A DNA stretch of 30,002 nucleotides from an uncultured Bacteroidales bacterium (lineage in GTDB: Bacteria; Bacteroidota; Bacteroidia; Bacteroidales; UBA932), in contig CAKVBK010000010.1 in assembly GCA_934725285.1 (NCBI GenBank), positions 1 to 30,002 on the forward strand. Reading direction: 5' to 3'. The notes below the pieces were generated by a model, which saw only the letters and a list, made by a program, of their open reading frames with translations, was not told where the DNA came from and searched no databases. Positions within the stretch are counted from its first letter, which is position 1. The number at the start of each line of letters is the position of its first letter. This document shows positions 8,978-15,623 of the stretch, piece by piece. The translations under genes and the position numbers were made by a program.

Positions 8978-10621
8978 TTACTTGTAAAGGAAACGCTTGA
9001 TGCTCATCTTAGGGGTCTTCTCGAACGGCTGGTCAACAATCTCCACCTTGGTGATCTGACTGTAGTTCGGGAGCTTCTTGTCTGAATTGATGCGGATTCT
9101 TTCCGGAAGGTCAGCCACAGTCTCTGAGTCGAGGGCGTCCTTGCGGATGGCCTCCTGATCAAGATAGACCAAGGCCACAAGCCTTGCCGAGCGGTCAACA
9201 ACGACGGACTCCTGAACATAAGGCTGGCTGTTGACAACAGCCTCAACCTCCTCCGGATAGATGTTCTGGCCGTTGGCCGAAAGGATCATCGACTTGCTGC
9301 GGCCCTTGATGTACAGGTTGCCCGCGGTGTCGAACAGACCGAGATCTCCCGTGCGGAGAAATCCGTCCTCAGTGAAAGCGTTGGCCGAGGCCTCCGGGTT
9401 CTTGTAGTATCCAAGGCAGATGTTCGCCCCTTTCGCCTGGATCTCACCGACAATGTGCAGAGGGTCATCCGAATCGATACGCACAGTCGCGCAATCCACA
9501 GGTTTTCCGCAAGAGCCGGCGACATATTCAGCGCTCCCGGCATAGGCCAGCAGAGGGGTCGCCTCAGTCATGCCGTAGCCGACAGTGTAAGGGAGGCGGA
9601 TCTTCTGGAACCATTTCTCGATCTCCGGGTTCACTGGAGCGCCTCCCATGATGAACTCTCCAACCTCGCCGCCGAAAGCGTTGATCAAGCCTTCACGGAT
9701 CTTGTTGAATATAATTCTGTTGACTCCGGGAATTTTTGTAAGGAACTTGATCAGTGGCTTGTCCAGCATAGGCTTCACCTTGGACTTGAAGATCTTCTCC
9801 ATCACAAGCGGAACCGTGATGAGCTGGTAAGGTTTGACCTCCTGGAAGGCCTTCATCAAAGTGCTTGGAGTCGGCGTCTTGCCAAGCCAGTAGATCGATG
9901 TTCCGTTGCAAAGCGGATAGATGAACTCTGTCACAAGCCCGTACATGTGAGCCATTGGCAACATCGAGATCATCCTGTTCTTGTCCGAAGTCGGGCGGTG
10001 AACCTGACTGAACTCTATCGTGGCGCTGAAGTTCCGGTAGGTCAGCATCACGCCCTTAGGGTTTCCGGTCGAGCCGGAAGTGTAGTTGATGACCGCGAGA
10101 TCGTCCCAATTGTCTGTCGGATAGACAACATCCTCAGGACCGAATCCGTCAGGATATTTCTCCGATAGAAGATTGTCAATGTTGTTCCAGATAGCCTCGA
10201 TCTCTGGCTTGCGGCAGTAAAGTATCTTCAGGTTGTCCACATCCATCACAACCTTCACCTCCGGCATCTTGGTGATGTCCAGCTTCGCCCACTTGTCTGC
10301 GTTGGTCAGAAGGGCCATACTGTCCGAATGGTTCACGAGATTCTCGACACTGTCGGGGGTGAAGTCGGCGAGGATCGGCACGATGACCGCCTCGTAGGTG
10401 TTCACGGCCAGATAGGACATTCCCCAGCGGGCGCTGTTGCGTGCCCAAAGGGCGATGTGCTGTCCCTTCTGGAGGCCGGCCTTGTCGAAGAAAATGTGGA
10501 ATTTCTCGATCAGTGTCGCCATCTGTGAATATGTGAACGACTCTCCGCCGATGGTGTTGAGGGCGGATTTGTTCCAGTATTTTCTTGTCGCGTTCTGCAA
10601 TCTGGTTAAATAGTGATCCAT
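8978..10621 (-). CDS. AMP-forming long-chain acyl-CoA synthetase (FadD/AMP-binding family)
   Basis: 547-aa cytoplasmic or membrane-associated enzyme expected to activate a fatty acid with ATP to acyl-AMP and then acyl-CoA. The AMP-binding P-loop YTSGSTGNPKGVMLTYRN is near residue 190, the adenylation motif GYGMTEATPLL near 350, the hinge region TGDLG near 425, and the C-terminal catalytic lysine region is TPKMSIKRF at the very end. Length fits the family. The ATG at 10621 is preferred over the in-frame TTG at 10633. A good Bacteroidota promoter lies 22-53 bases upstream (10643-10674), leaving a very short leader. The gene is divergent from the HAD phosphatase. Acid chain length cannot be read from sequence. 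Confidence 0.93.
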   Translation of the reverse strand: MDHYLTRLQNATRKYWNKSALNTIGGESFTYSQMATLIEKFHIFFDKAGLQKGQHIALWARNSARWGMSYLAVNTYEAVIVPILADFTPDSVENLVNHSDSMALLTNADKWAKLDITKMPEVKVVMDVDNLKILYCRKPEIEAIWNNIDNLLSEKYPDGFGPEDVVYPTDNWDDLAVINYTSGSTGNPKGVMLTYRNFSATIEFSQVHRPTSDKNRMISMLPMAHMYGLVTEFIYPLCNGTSIYWLGKTPTPSTLMKAFQEVKPYQLITVPLVMEKIFKSKVKPMLDKPLIKFLTKIPGVNRIIFNKIREGLINAFGGEVGEFIMGGAPVNPEIEKWFQKIRLPYTVGYGMTEATPLLAYAGSAEYVAGSCGKPVDCATVRIDSDDPLHIVGEIQAKGANICLGYYKNPEASANAFTEDGFLRTGDLGLFDTAGNLYIKGRSKSMILSANGQNIYPEEVEAVVNSQPYVQESVVVDRSARLVALVYLDQEAIRKDALDSETVADLPERIRINSDKKLPNYSQITKVEIVDQPFEKTPKMSIKRFLYK

Positions 10622-10642
10622 ACTCAAAATCAATTATCTTGG

Positions 10643-10674
10643 CAAAAATAACTCAAACTCACGGATTCTTCAAA
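10643..10674 (-). promoter_or_regulatory. Promoter for the acyl-CoA synthetase gene
   Basis: Minus-strand TTTG (10674-10671), 20 bases, then TATTTTTG (10650-10643). This matches the Bacteroidota consensus TTTG-N19/20-TAnnTTTG exactly and gives a start point near 10637, about 16 bases before the ATG at 10621. Confidence 0.75.
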
Positions 10675-10685
10675 AGAATAAATAT

Positions 10686-10693
10686 TATATTTG
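10686..10693 (+). promoter_or_regulatory. -7 element for the HAD phosphatase gene
   Basis: TATATTTG on the plus strand is an exact TAnnTTTG match, 27 bases before the ATG at 10721. No TTG lies at the expected -33 distance, so the promoter may be weaker or activator-assisted. It is back to back with the acyl-CoA synthetase promoter. Confidence 0.6.
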
Positions 10694-10720
10694 TGGAAAT
10701 CGTTTATTTGTGGCGAAATT

Positions 10721-11560
10721 ATGAAGAAAAAACCAATTGTAGCGCTGATCTACGACTTCGACGGAACCCTTTCTCCCGGGAATATGCAGGAGTTCGGTTT
10801 CATCCAGGCCATCGGTAAGACCCCGGAGGAGTTCTGGAGGATGAGCGACGGGCTTGCTGTCGGGCAGGACGCGAGCAACGTCCTCTCCTATATGAAGATG
10901 ATGTTCGACGAGGCGAAGAAGAACGGCATCAAGCTCCGCCGGAGTGACTTCCGCAAGTTCGGCCGCCACATCCAACTCTTCGACGGAGTCAAGGAATGGT
11001 TCGGTCTGATCAATGAATATGGCGATGCTCACGGTGTACTGATCGAGCATTACATCAACTCCTCCGGTCTGAAGGAGATCATCGAGGGCAGCCCGATCGC
11101 CAAGGAGTTCAAGCATATCTTCGCCTGCACCTTTATGTACAACAAGGAGGGCGAGGCCGAATGGCCGGGAATCGCGGTTGACTACACGGCCAAGACCCAG
11201 TACATATTCAAGATCAACAAGGGTATATTCAGCGCCCACGACAACAAGATGGTCAACGAGAGCATCGCCGAGGACAAGAAACGGATTCCATATTCACAGA
11301 TGATCTATTTCGGAGACGGTGAGACCGACATCCCGTGCATGAAGATCGTCAAGATGTTCGGAGGCCACGCCGTCGCCGTCTGCGACGAGAGCAACCCGAA
11401 GAAGAAAGCCTTCACAAAGACCCTCCAGCACCAAGGCCGCGTCAACTTCACCGTCCCCGCCAACTACACCAAGGACAGCAAGACCTACAAGGTGGTCTGC
11501 GCCATAATCGACAAAATCAAGGCCGACTGCGAGCTCAAGCGGCTCGCCAAGGCCAGGTGA
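10721..11560 (+). CDS. HAD-superfamily phosphatase (phosphoserine-phosphatase-like)
   Basis: 279-aa soluble hydrolase of the haloacid dehalogenase superfamily. Motif I is YDFDGTLSPG (nucleophile Asp near residue 11), a possible motif II is NSSGLKEIIEG (about 115-125), and the acidic motif YFGDGETDIPCMK is near 195-207. The layout is that of HAD phosphatases of the phosphoserine-phosphatase type. The substrate is unknown. The ATG at 10721 starts MKKKPIVALIYDFDG; the in-frame TTG at 10691 overlaps the promoter element and was rejected. The gene converges with the Nudix gene, leaving only 12 bases between the stop codons, so any terminator must lie inside a neighbour. Ile codon ATA is used at the two ATATTCA sites at 11214 and 11225. 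Confidence 0.88.
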   Translation: MKKKPIVALIYDFDGTLSPGNMQEFGFIQAIGKTPEEFWRMSDGLAVGQDASNVLSYMKMMFDEAKKNGIKLRRSDFRKFGRHIQLFDGVKEWFGLINEYGDAHGVLIEHYINSSGLKEIIEGSPIAKEFKHIFACTFMYNKEGEAEWPGIAVDYTAKTQYIFKINKGIFSAHDNKMVNESIAEDKKRIPYSQMIYFGDGETDIPCMKIVKMFGGHAVAVCDESNPKKKAFTKTLQHQGRVNFTVPANYTKDSKTYKVVCAIIDKIKADCELKRLAKAR

Positions 11561-11572
11561 TGCAAGACGGAG

Positions 11573-12271
11573 TCAGAACTCAAGCCGGAAGCCTTTGCTC
11601 TTCATCTCGTCGTATTTGTCTTTGTTGAAGGTGTACTTTACGGGGATCTTCGGACCGGAGCCGGAAGGGCGCTGTCCGGTGTTGTTCAGGATGCCGAGCT
11701 TAAGCATCTTGTTGGCGAAATTGCGCCTGTCGAAGGTCACCTCAAGGATGGACTCATAGAGATTCTGAAGCTGGGGCATTGTGAACACCTCTGGCAGAAG
11801 CTCGAATCCGATCGGCTCGAAATGAATTTTCTCCTTAAGTTTTCTCAGGGCTACACGTAGAATCCTGTCGTGATCGAAAGCGAGAGGCGGGATCCGGTCC
11901 AAAGGGAACCAGCTTGCGTCTTCAGCGTCATCTCCGCCTTTAACATCGGCTTTCCTGACAAGAGCGAAAAAGGCTATGGTGATGACCCGCTCACGGGGAT
12001 CCCGGTCAACATCCGAAAAACAACCGAACTCCTCGACATAGGCAGCTTCCAGGCCTGTCTCCTCCTTGAGTTCCCTCCGTGCACCGGTCTCGGCATCCTC
12101 ATCCATCCTTATGAATCCGCCAGGAAAAGCCCAACTGCCTTTATACGGGTCCAGACCTCTTCTGACCAAAAGCACCGAAAGCCCATCCTTGACATCATAA
12201 CCGAAAATCACACAGTCGGTTGTAACCGCCGGATGCGGATACTTGTAGCAATATTTCTTATTGTCAGGCAT
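11573..12271 (-). CDS. Nudix protein with C-terminal winged-helix region (NrtR-like regulator or Nudix hydrolase)
   Basis: 232 aa. A perfect Nudix box (GX5EX7REUXEEXGU) lies at about residues 51-73, beginning GGFIRMDEDAE and ending RRELKEETGL. The C-terminal 90 residues (about 140-232; MPQLQNLYESILEVTFDRRN, then FANKMLKLGIL) match the winged-helix DNA-binding tail of NrtR-type regulators, which in Bacteroidota include a regulator of arabinose use. So the protein is probably a repressor whose Nudix domain senses a sugar or nucleotide metabolite, although an intact box leaves hydrolysis possible. It has its own consensus promoter (12292-12321) and a palindrome between promoter and ATG that could be an autoregulatory operator. 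No dedicated target gene is adjacent. Confidence 0.88.
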   Translation of the reverse strand: MPDNKKYCYKYPHPAVTTDCVIFGYDVKDGLSVLLVRRGLDPYKGSWAFPGGFIRMDEDAETGARRELKEETGLEAAYVEEFGCFSDVDRDPRERVITIAFFALVRKADVKGGDDAEDASWFPLDRIPPLAFDHDRILRVALRKLKEKIHFEPIGFELLPEVFTMPQLQNLYESILEVTFDRRNFANKMLKLGILNNTGQRPSGSGPKIPVKYTFNKDKYDEMKSKGFRLEF

Positions 12272-12276
12272 AATAA

Positions 12277-12293
12277 TGTGTAAATTTCACACA
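12277..12293. promoter_or_regulatory. Candidate operator palindrome before the Nudix regulator
   Basis: TGTGTAAATTTCACACA: the arms TGTGT and ACACA flank the self-complementary core AAATTT, with one extra C. It starts six bases upstream of the ATG and overlaps the downstream edge of the -7 element, a position where a bound repressor would block transcription. That it is an operator is inferred. Confidence 0.4.
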
Positions 12294-12321
12294 AATATAA
12301 TGAATATTTTAGAAAGCACAA
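12292..12321 (-). promoter_or_regulatory. Promoter for the Nudix regulator
   Basis: Minus-strand TTG (12321-12319), 19 bases, then TATATTTG (12299-12292), an exact Bacteroidota consensus. The start point is near 12285, giving a leader of about 14 bases. The spacer contains one TGAATAT motif (12301-12307). Confidence 0.75.
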
Positions 12322-12340
12322 TTCTTTTGCGTAAAATTAA

Positions 12341-12369
12341 CACAGAGAAAGGTAGGGCAAAGCCTGACC
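12341..12369 (-). terminator. Probable terminator of the peptide/phosphatase operon
   Basis: Imperfect hairpin at 12351-12369. In minus-strand orientation GGTCAGGC-TTT-GCCCTACC has a GGC/GCC inner stem and a GGT/ACC outer stem with two mismatches between, followed by TTTCTCTGTG. It lies 24 bases after the stop codon of the phosphatase gene. Confidence 0.4.
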
Positions 12370-12392
12370 GTCATGTCATCAATAAAAACTCA

Positions 12393-13763
12393 CTACTTCC
12401 CGTAATATTCCTTGAAGGCGGTCCAGGAGTAGAAGGACGGAGCGACCTGCGGGATCGGCAGGGAGGCCTCATGGCCGTTATAGAGAACCTTAACCAGAAT
12501 CTCTGGGGTACGCTTGCCACGGTAGAAAATGAGCTGGAGGTTGGCTGCCATCGGGACCTTATCGCTTCTCCAGAAATTCTTCACCTCCTTCGGGTCATCC
12601 ACAACGGCCCCGAAATTGTCCAGACGCATGTAGGAGACCAACGGCAGTATGGCAGTGTCGTGCGAGAAACGAAGCCTCAATTGAACCTCGCCGGAAGCAA
12701 GATCCTCGTCAGCCTCCTTGATCATATTCTCAAGGATCGCGGCATTCTTCGTGCAGCCGAAGTTGTCCGTAAGAGGCGAACGCCCCATATAAAGGTAGCC
12801 GTTATAGTTTCTGACCTCCCAAATGCCGAAAAGCTCATCAAATGTGAATATGTCCGAAAATGTGTCGGCCTGTCCGACGTCAAGACATTGCATTCCGACC
12901 ACAACCGTGCGGAGATTGGACTCAAACTGCCACATCCCGAACGCGGACTCAAGATAGTCTGTATCATTGAAATATCTGGAACAGAATGCCTTGGCATCAA
13001 TCAACGAAGCCTGCACCGCGGCTGCCGAAGCCTTGGCCTCAGCTGGAATCTGAGTCTTTACCCTGAACGGATTCTGCCCCCCGTCCGGTTCAAGAATCGG
13101 CAGATATACCCTACCTGCATCCATTGAATATGTCAGATCTTTGTCCAAACCTTTCAACTCATCCATAAACGATGTCATACTCAGCATAACACGAGGTACG
13201 GCCGTGGAAAGTACGGCAGCCTTTGTCTTGCCCTTGAACACTTCCGGGAACTCATTGTACATCGTGGCGGCTATGAACCGATGCTGCTTCTGGCCTTCAT
13301 ATGTCAGATCCCCTCCTCTGTTGGCTACCGTCGGATAGAACTTCTCGTAACGGGAATATAGATCCTCACCGGCCTCAGTCAGTTTCCCGGCCTGATGAGC
13401 ATCAGAAAGCACCTTGCGGACAGTCTCATAGACAGAATCACCAAGACCATATCTGGCTCCGTGACGGCCGATATGGCTGATATAGACCGGCCTATAGCCT
13501 TTCGGAGCCGGAGTGATCTTAACATCATCCAACGGGTACATATAATATTCACCGCCCAAAAGATTCTCGTCGGCCATCATCTCGGCTCGTGTGTCATACT
13601 TCAGGACAGCCTCCCTGACACCATATTCAGACTCTATGGCCTTTCTTTGCTCCAAAGCAGCCGGAGCCTGGGCGAAAGAATATGCCCCCGCGGCGAGCAG
13701 AGCGGCCACCGCAAGGACAACATTATTCAGTATTCTCTTTTTCATCAACGCAAAGATATTCAT
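12393..13763 (-). CDS. Secreted histidine-type acid phosphatase (phytase/MINPP-like clan)
   Basis: 456-aa exported phosphomonoesterase of the histidine phosphatase superfamily, branch 2. A signal peptide (MKKRILNNVVLAVAALLAAG, cleavage near SFA-Q) precedes the nucleophile motif ISHIGRHGARYG (catalytic His about residue 101), and the proton-donor motif LRFSHDTAILPL is near 367. Both halves of the active site are present. The clan includes phytases, inositol-polyphosphate phosphatases and broad acid phosphatases; the substrate is not decidable here. The start at 13763 is preferred because its ATG overlaps the TAA of the 5'-nucleotidase-like gene (TAATG, 13765-13761), implying coupled translation; the ATG at 13745 is an alternative that gives a shorter signal peptide. 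It is the last gene of the seven-gene operon and is followed by a weak terminator. Confidence 0.9.
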   Translation of the reverse strand: MNIFALMKKRILNNVVLAVAALLAAGAYSFAQAPAALEQRKAIESEYGVREAVLKYDTRAEMMADENLLGGEYYMYPLDDVKITPAPKGYRPVYISHIGRHGARYGLGDSVYETVRKVLSDAHQAGKLTEAGEDLYSRYEKFYPTVANRGGDLTYEGQKQHRFIAATMYNEFPEVFKGKTKAAVLSTAVPRVMLSMTSFMDELKGLDKDLTYSMDAGRVYLPILEPDGGQNPFRVKTQIPAEAKASAAAVQASLIDAKAFCSRYFNDTDYLESAFGMWQFESNLRTVVVGMQCLDVGQADTFSDIFTFDELFGIWEVRNYNGYLYMGRSPLTDNFGCTKNAAILENMIKEADEDLASGEVQLRLRFSHDTAILPLVSYMRLDNFGAVVDDPKEVKNFWRSDKVPMAANLQLIFYRGKRTPEILVKVLYNGHEASLPIPQVAPSFYSWTAFKEYYGK

Positions 13764-15514
13764 TATTTCCCGTAAAGCAATTCCACATCGGCCTTGATGG
13801 CGGCGGGAGCGGATTCCGGGATGAATTTCCAAGAGCCTATGACTTTAGGGTTTCCTATGACTGCCGGATCCACACTGTCGTTCTTCTTGAAATACTCATA
13901 AAGAATTGTCCTGAACTCCGGGCCGCGATAGACGATCCTGTCTTCGACAGACTTTGCGTCAGTAAGACCGGCAGCCTTCAAGAGACCTCCAGACCCCACA
14001 GACCTGTATGTGGTTATCGCCGCGGTATATTCCTTGTCCAACTCAAATGCCCTTCCGTCCGCCATACCGGTGATCGTGATTCTGGAGCCGTAAGGCTTTG
14101 TCACATCGACCGTGTAGTTGATTCCGGCGGCGGAATCGAAATTGGCCGGGCTCTTGGCGAGCTTCCAAGCCATCTTTCCGGTGGAGTAATCCTTGGACTG
14201 CTTGATCTTCAGGACATGGCTGCCGTCAGAAGGATCCGCCACAGTGTTTATCCAAGCATCGTAGCTGGCCTCAAGGTATTTCTTGATCTCGGCTCCGGTC
14301 AGCCTCAGAGCCACCAGCTTGTTCTCGTAAGGATAGACCTTGCGGATGTCCTGATAGCGGACCTCTCCGGCAGAGACCTTACCGTCAATCAGAAGTGTGG
14401 CCGACAGGGAGATGTCCACCGGGCAAGCGCTGAAAGCAAGGGCATGGAGGAAGTTCATGTAGTCGCACTGCTTGTAGTAGAACTCTCTGGAAACCAGATC
14501 TTTCTTAATCTCGCCGACCGTGCTTGTCATGAAATCGTGAACCTTGTCGTAGTCAGACTGGAAAGCTTTCTCCATCGCGGTGTCATACTCCTCGCTCTTG
14601 ATGGAGGCCGTCCGTGCGTCCAAGGTACGGCTTACGACCTTTCCTCCTTTCACGACAAGCTTGATGTCGGTCACTCCGGCGTCCTGGCCGGCTCTGCCGC
14701 AGTCAAGCACAACCACGCTGTCAGCGTTCATCACCTTGTTGGAATGATCGTGGCCCGCAATGACAACGTCCACTCCCCTCAGGCTCTTGAACAGGTCAAG
14801 TCCTTGCTTCTCAAGGTTCTGTCCGTCACCCTTGCCCATAGAGGTGTGGGCGACGACTATCACTACCTGAGGTTTCTCCTTAGAGCGGACCTTGTCCACA
14901 TCCTCCTGAACCAGAGGCAGAAGCGACTCGAAGCGAAGACCGGAGACGCTGCTTCCGTCCATCAGCGAGGCGTTGTCAGCGTTGGTGTAACCCAGGACCG
15001 CGACCTTGACCCCTCCTTTCCTTATTATTGAATATGCCGGGAAATACGGTTTGCCGCTCTTGTCGGACAAGGCGTTTCCGGCAAGGAACGGAACGCCTTC
15101 CTTTCTCATTTCCTTGGCGACACGGTCGTAGACACGGTGACCGGACTCGAAATCAGAATGACCGGCGACGACAGCGTCATATCCCATGTAGGAAGCCAGC
15201 CTCGGATAGAGATGGGCGGAAGTCGTGTCGACATAGTTGTAGTAGAACGGTGCCCCGTTGCCGAAGAAATTGTCTCCGGCATCGACCAGGATGACGTTGT
15301 CCGCTCCTTTCGACTCGCGGATTCCGTTCACGAAAGCGCTTTGCGCCATCAGGGAACCTCTTGCCCTGCCACCGTCTTCGATTGGCTTGGCGAACCAGTA
15401 ACCGTGGCCGTCACCGGTGGACACCACCGAAAGGTTGTACTCTCCGTCCTTCAGGGTGGAGCAGGCCGAAACGGCCAGTGCGGCTGCCGCCGCTATAATT
15501 GGAGTTATTTTCAT
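13763..15514 (-). CDS. 5'-nucleotidase-fold metallophosphoesterase lipoprotein with variant active site
   Basis: 583-aa lipoprotein (lipobox VSAC, Cys18) with an N-terminal metallophosphoesterase domain (about 28-300) and a C-terminal 5'-nucleotidase domain (about 330-560), as in UshA. Conserved metal-site motifs are STGDGHG (Asp35, His37), VDAGDNFFGN (about 76-85), VVAHTSMG (about 220) and VIAGHDHSN (about 254-262). Two family hallmarks are changed. The GNH(D/E) motif reads AGHSDFESG (about 115-123), so the usual Asn-His pair is His-Ser. The NGGGIR nucleotide-binding motif of the C-domain is absent, although the following KVYPYENKLV and later TYRSVGSGG are recognisable. It may cleave a phosphate ester other than a nucleotide, or be impaired. 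It follows the metalloprotease after a 109-base gap holding a REP-like pair, and is coupled to the acid phosphatase downstream. Confidence 0.88.
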   Translation of the reverse strand: MKITPIIAAAAALAVSACSTLKDGEYNLSVVSTGDGHGYWFAKPIEDGGRARGSLMAQSAFVNGIRESKGADNVILVDAGDNFFGNGAPFYYNYVDTTSAHLYPRLASYMGYDAVVAGHSDFESGHRVYDRVAKEMRKEGVPFLAGNALSDKSGKPYFPAYSIIRKGGVKVAVLGYTNADNASLMDGSSVSGLRFESLLPLVQEDVDKVRSKEKPQVVIVVAHTSMGKGDGQNLEKQGLDLFKSLRGVDVVIAGHDHSNKVMNADSVVVLDCGRAGQDAGVTDIKLVVKGGKVVSRTLDARTASIKSEEYDTAMEKAFQSDYDKVHDFMTSTVGEIKKDLVSREFYYKQCDYMNFLHALAFSACPVDISLSATLLIDGKVSAGEVRYQDIRKVYPYENKLVALRLTGAEIKKYLEASYDAWINTVADPSDGSHVLKIKQSKDYSTGKMAWKLAKSPANFDSAAGINYTVDVTKPYGSRITITGMADGRAFELDKEYTAAITTYRSVGSGGLLKAAGLTDAKSVEDRIVYRGPEFRTILYEYFKKNDSVDPAVIGNPKVIGSWKFIPESAPAAIKADVELLYGK

Positions 15515-15539
15515 TTAATGTATATGTTTGTATTTTTAA

Positions 15540-15616
15540 GTCGCTTCGACAGGCTCAGCGACCGATTAGAGATCCTGCAGAACCAAGGTTGGTGAGCTTG
15601 TCGAACCACAGCGACC
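15540..15616. repeat. REP-like inverted pair inside the operon
   Basis: Two related palindrome-like units face each other: plus-strand TTCGACAGGCTCAGCGACC (15545-15563) and, on the minus strand, TTCGACAAGCTCACCAACC (15605-15587), flanked by GTCGC (15540-15544) and GCGAC (15611-15615). In the operon mRNA the two can pair over about 13 bases with one mismatch, extended by an outer GTCGC/GCGAC stem. Elements with the core TTCGACAGGCTCAG recur between genes in several bacterial genomes, as I recall. The pair lies between the metalloprotease stop and the nucleotidase start. Confidence 0.65.
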
Positions 15617-15623
15617 CGCAATT

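Noticed and set aside
13682..15031. Long plus-strand open frame (449 codons) opposite the nucleotidase-like gene
   Set aside because: It is antisense to a gene with a clear lipobox and family motifs, has no recognisable domain, and arises from the reverse frame of GC-rich codons. Similar shadows lie at 17190-18251, 12261-13127 and 25598-26326.
15523..15530. Plus-strand TATGTTTG as a promoter
   Set aside because: It matches TAnnTTTG but points away from the downstream gene, into the REP-like pair and antisense to the protease gene, with no gene to serve.
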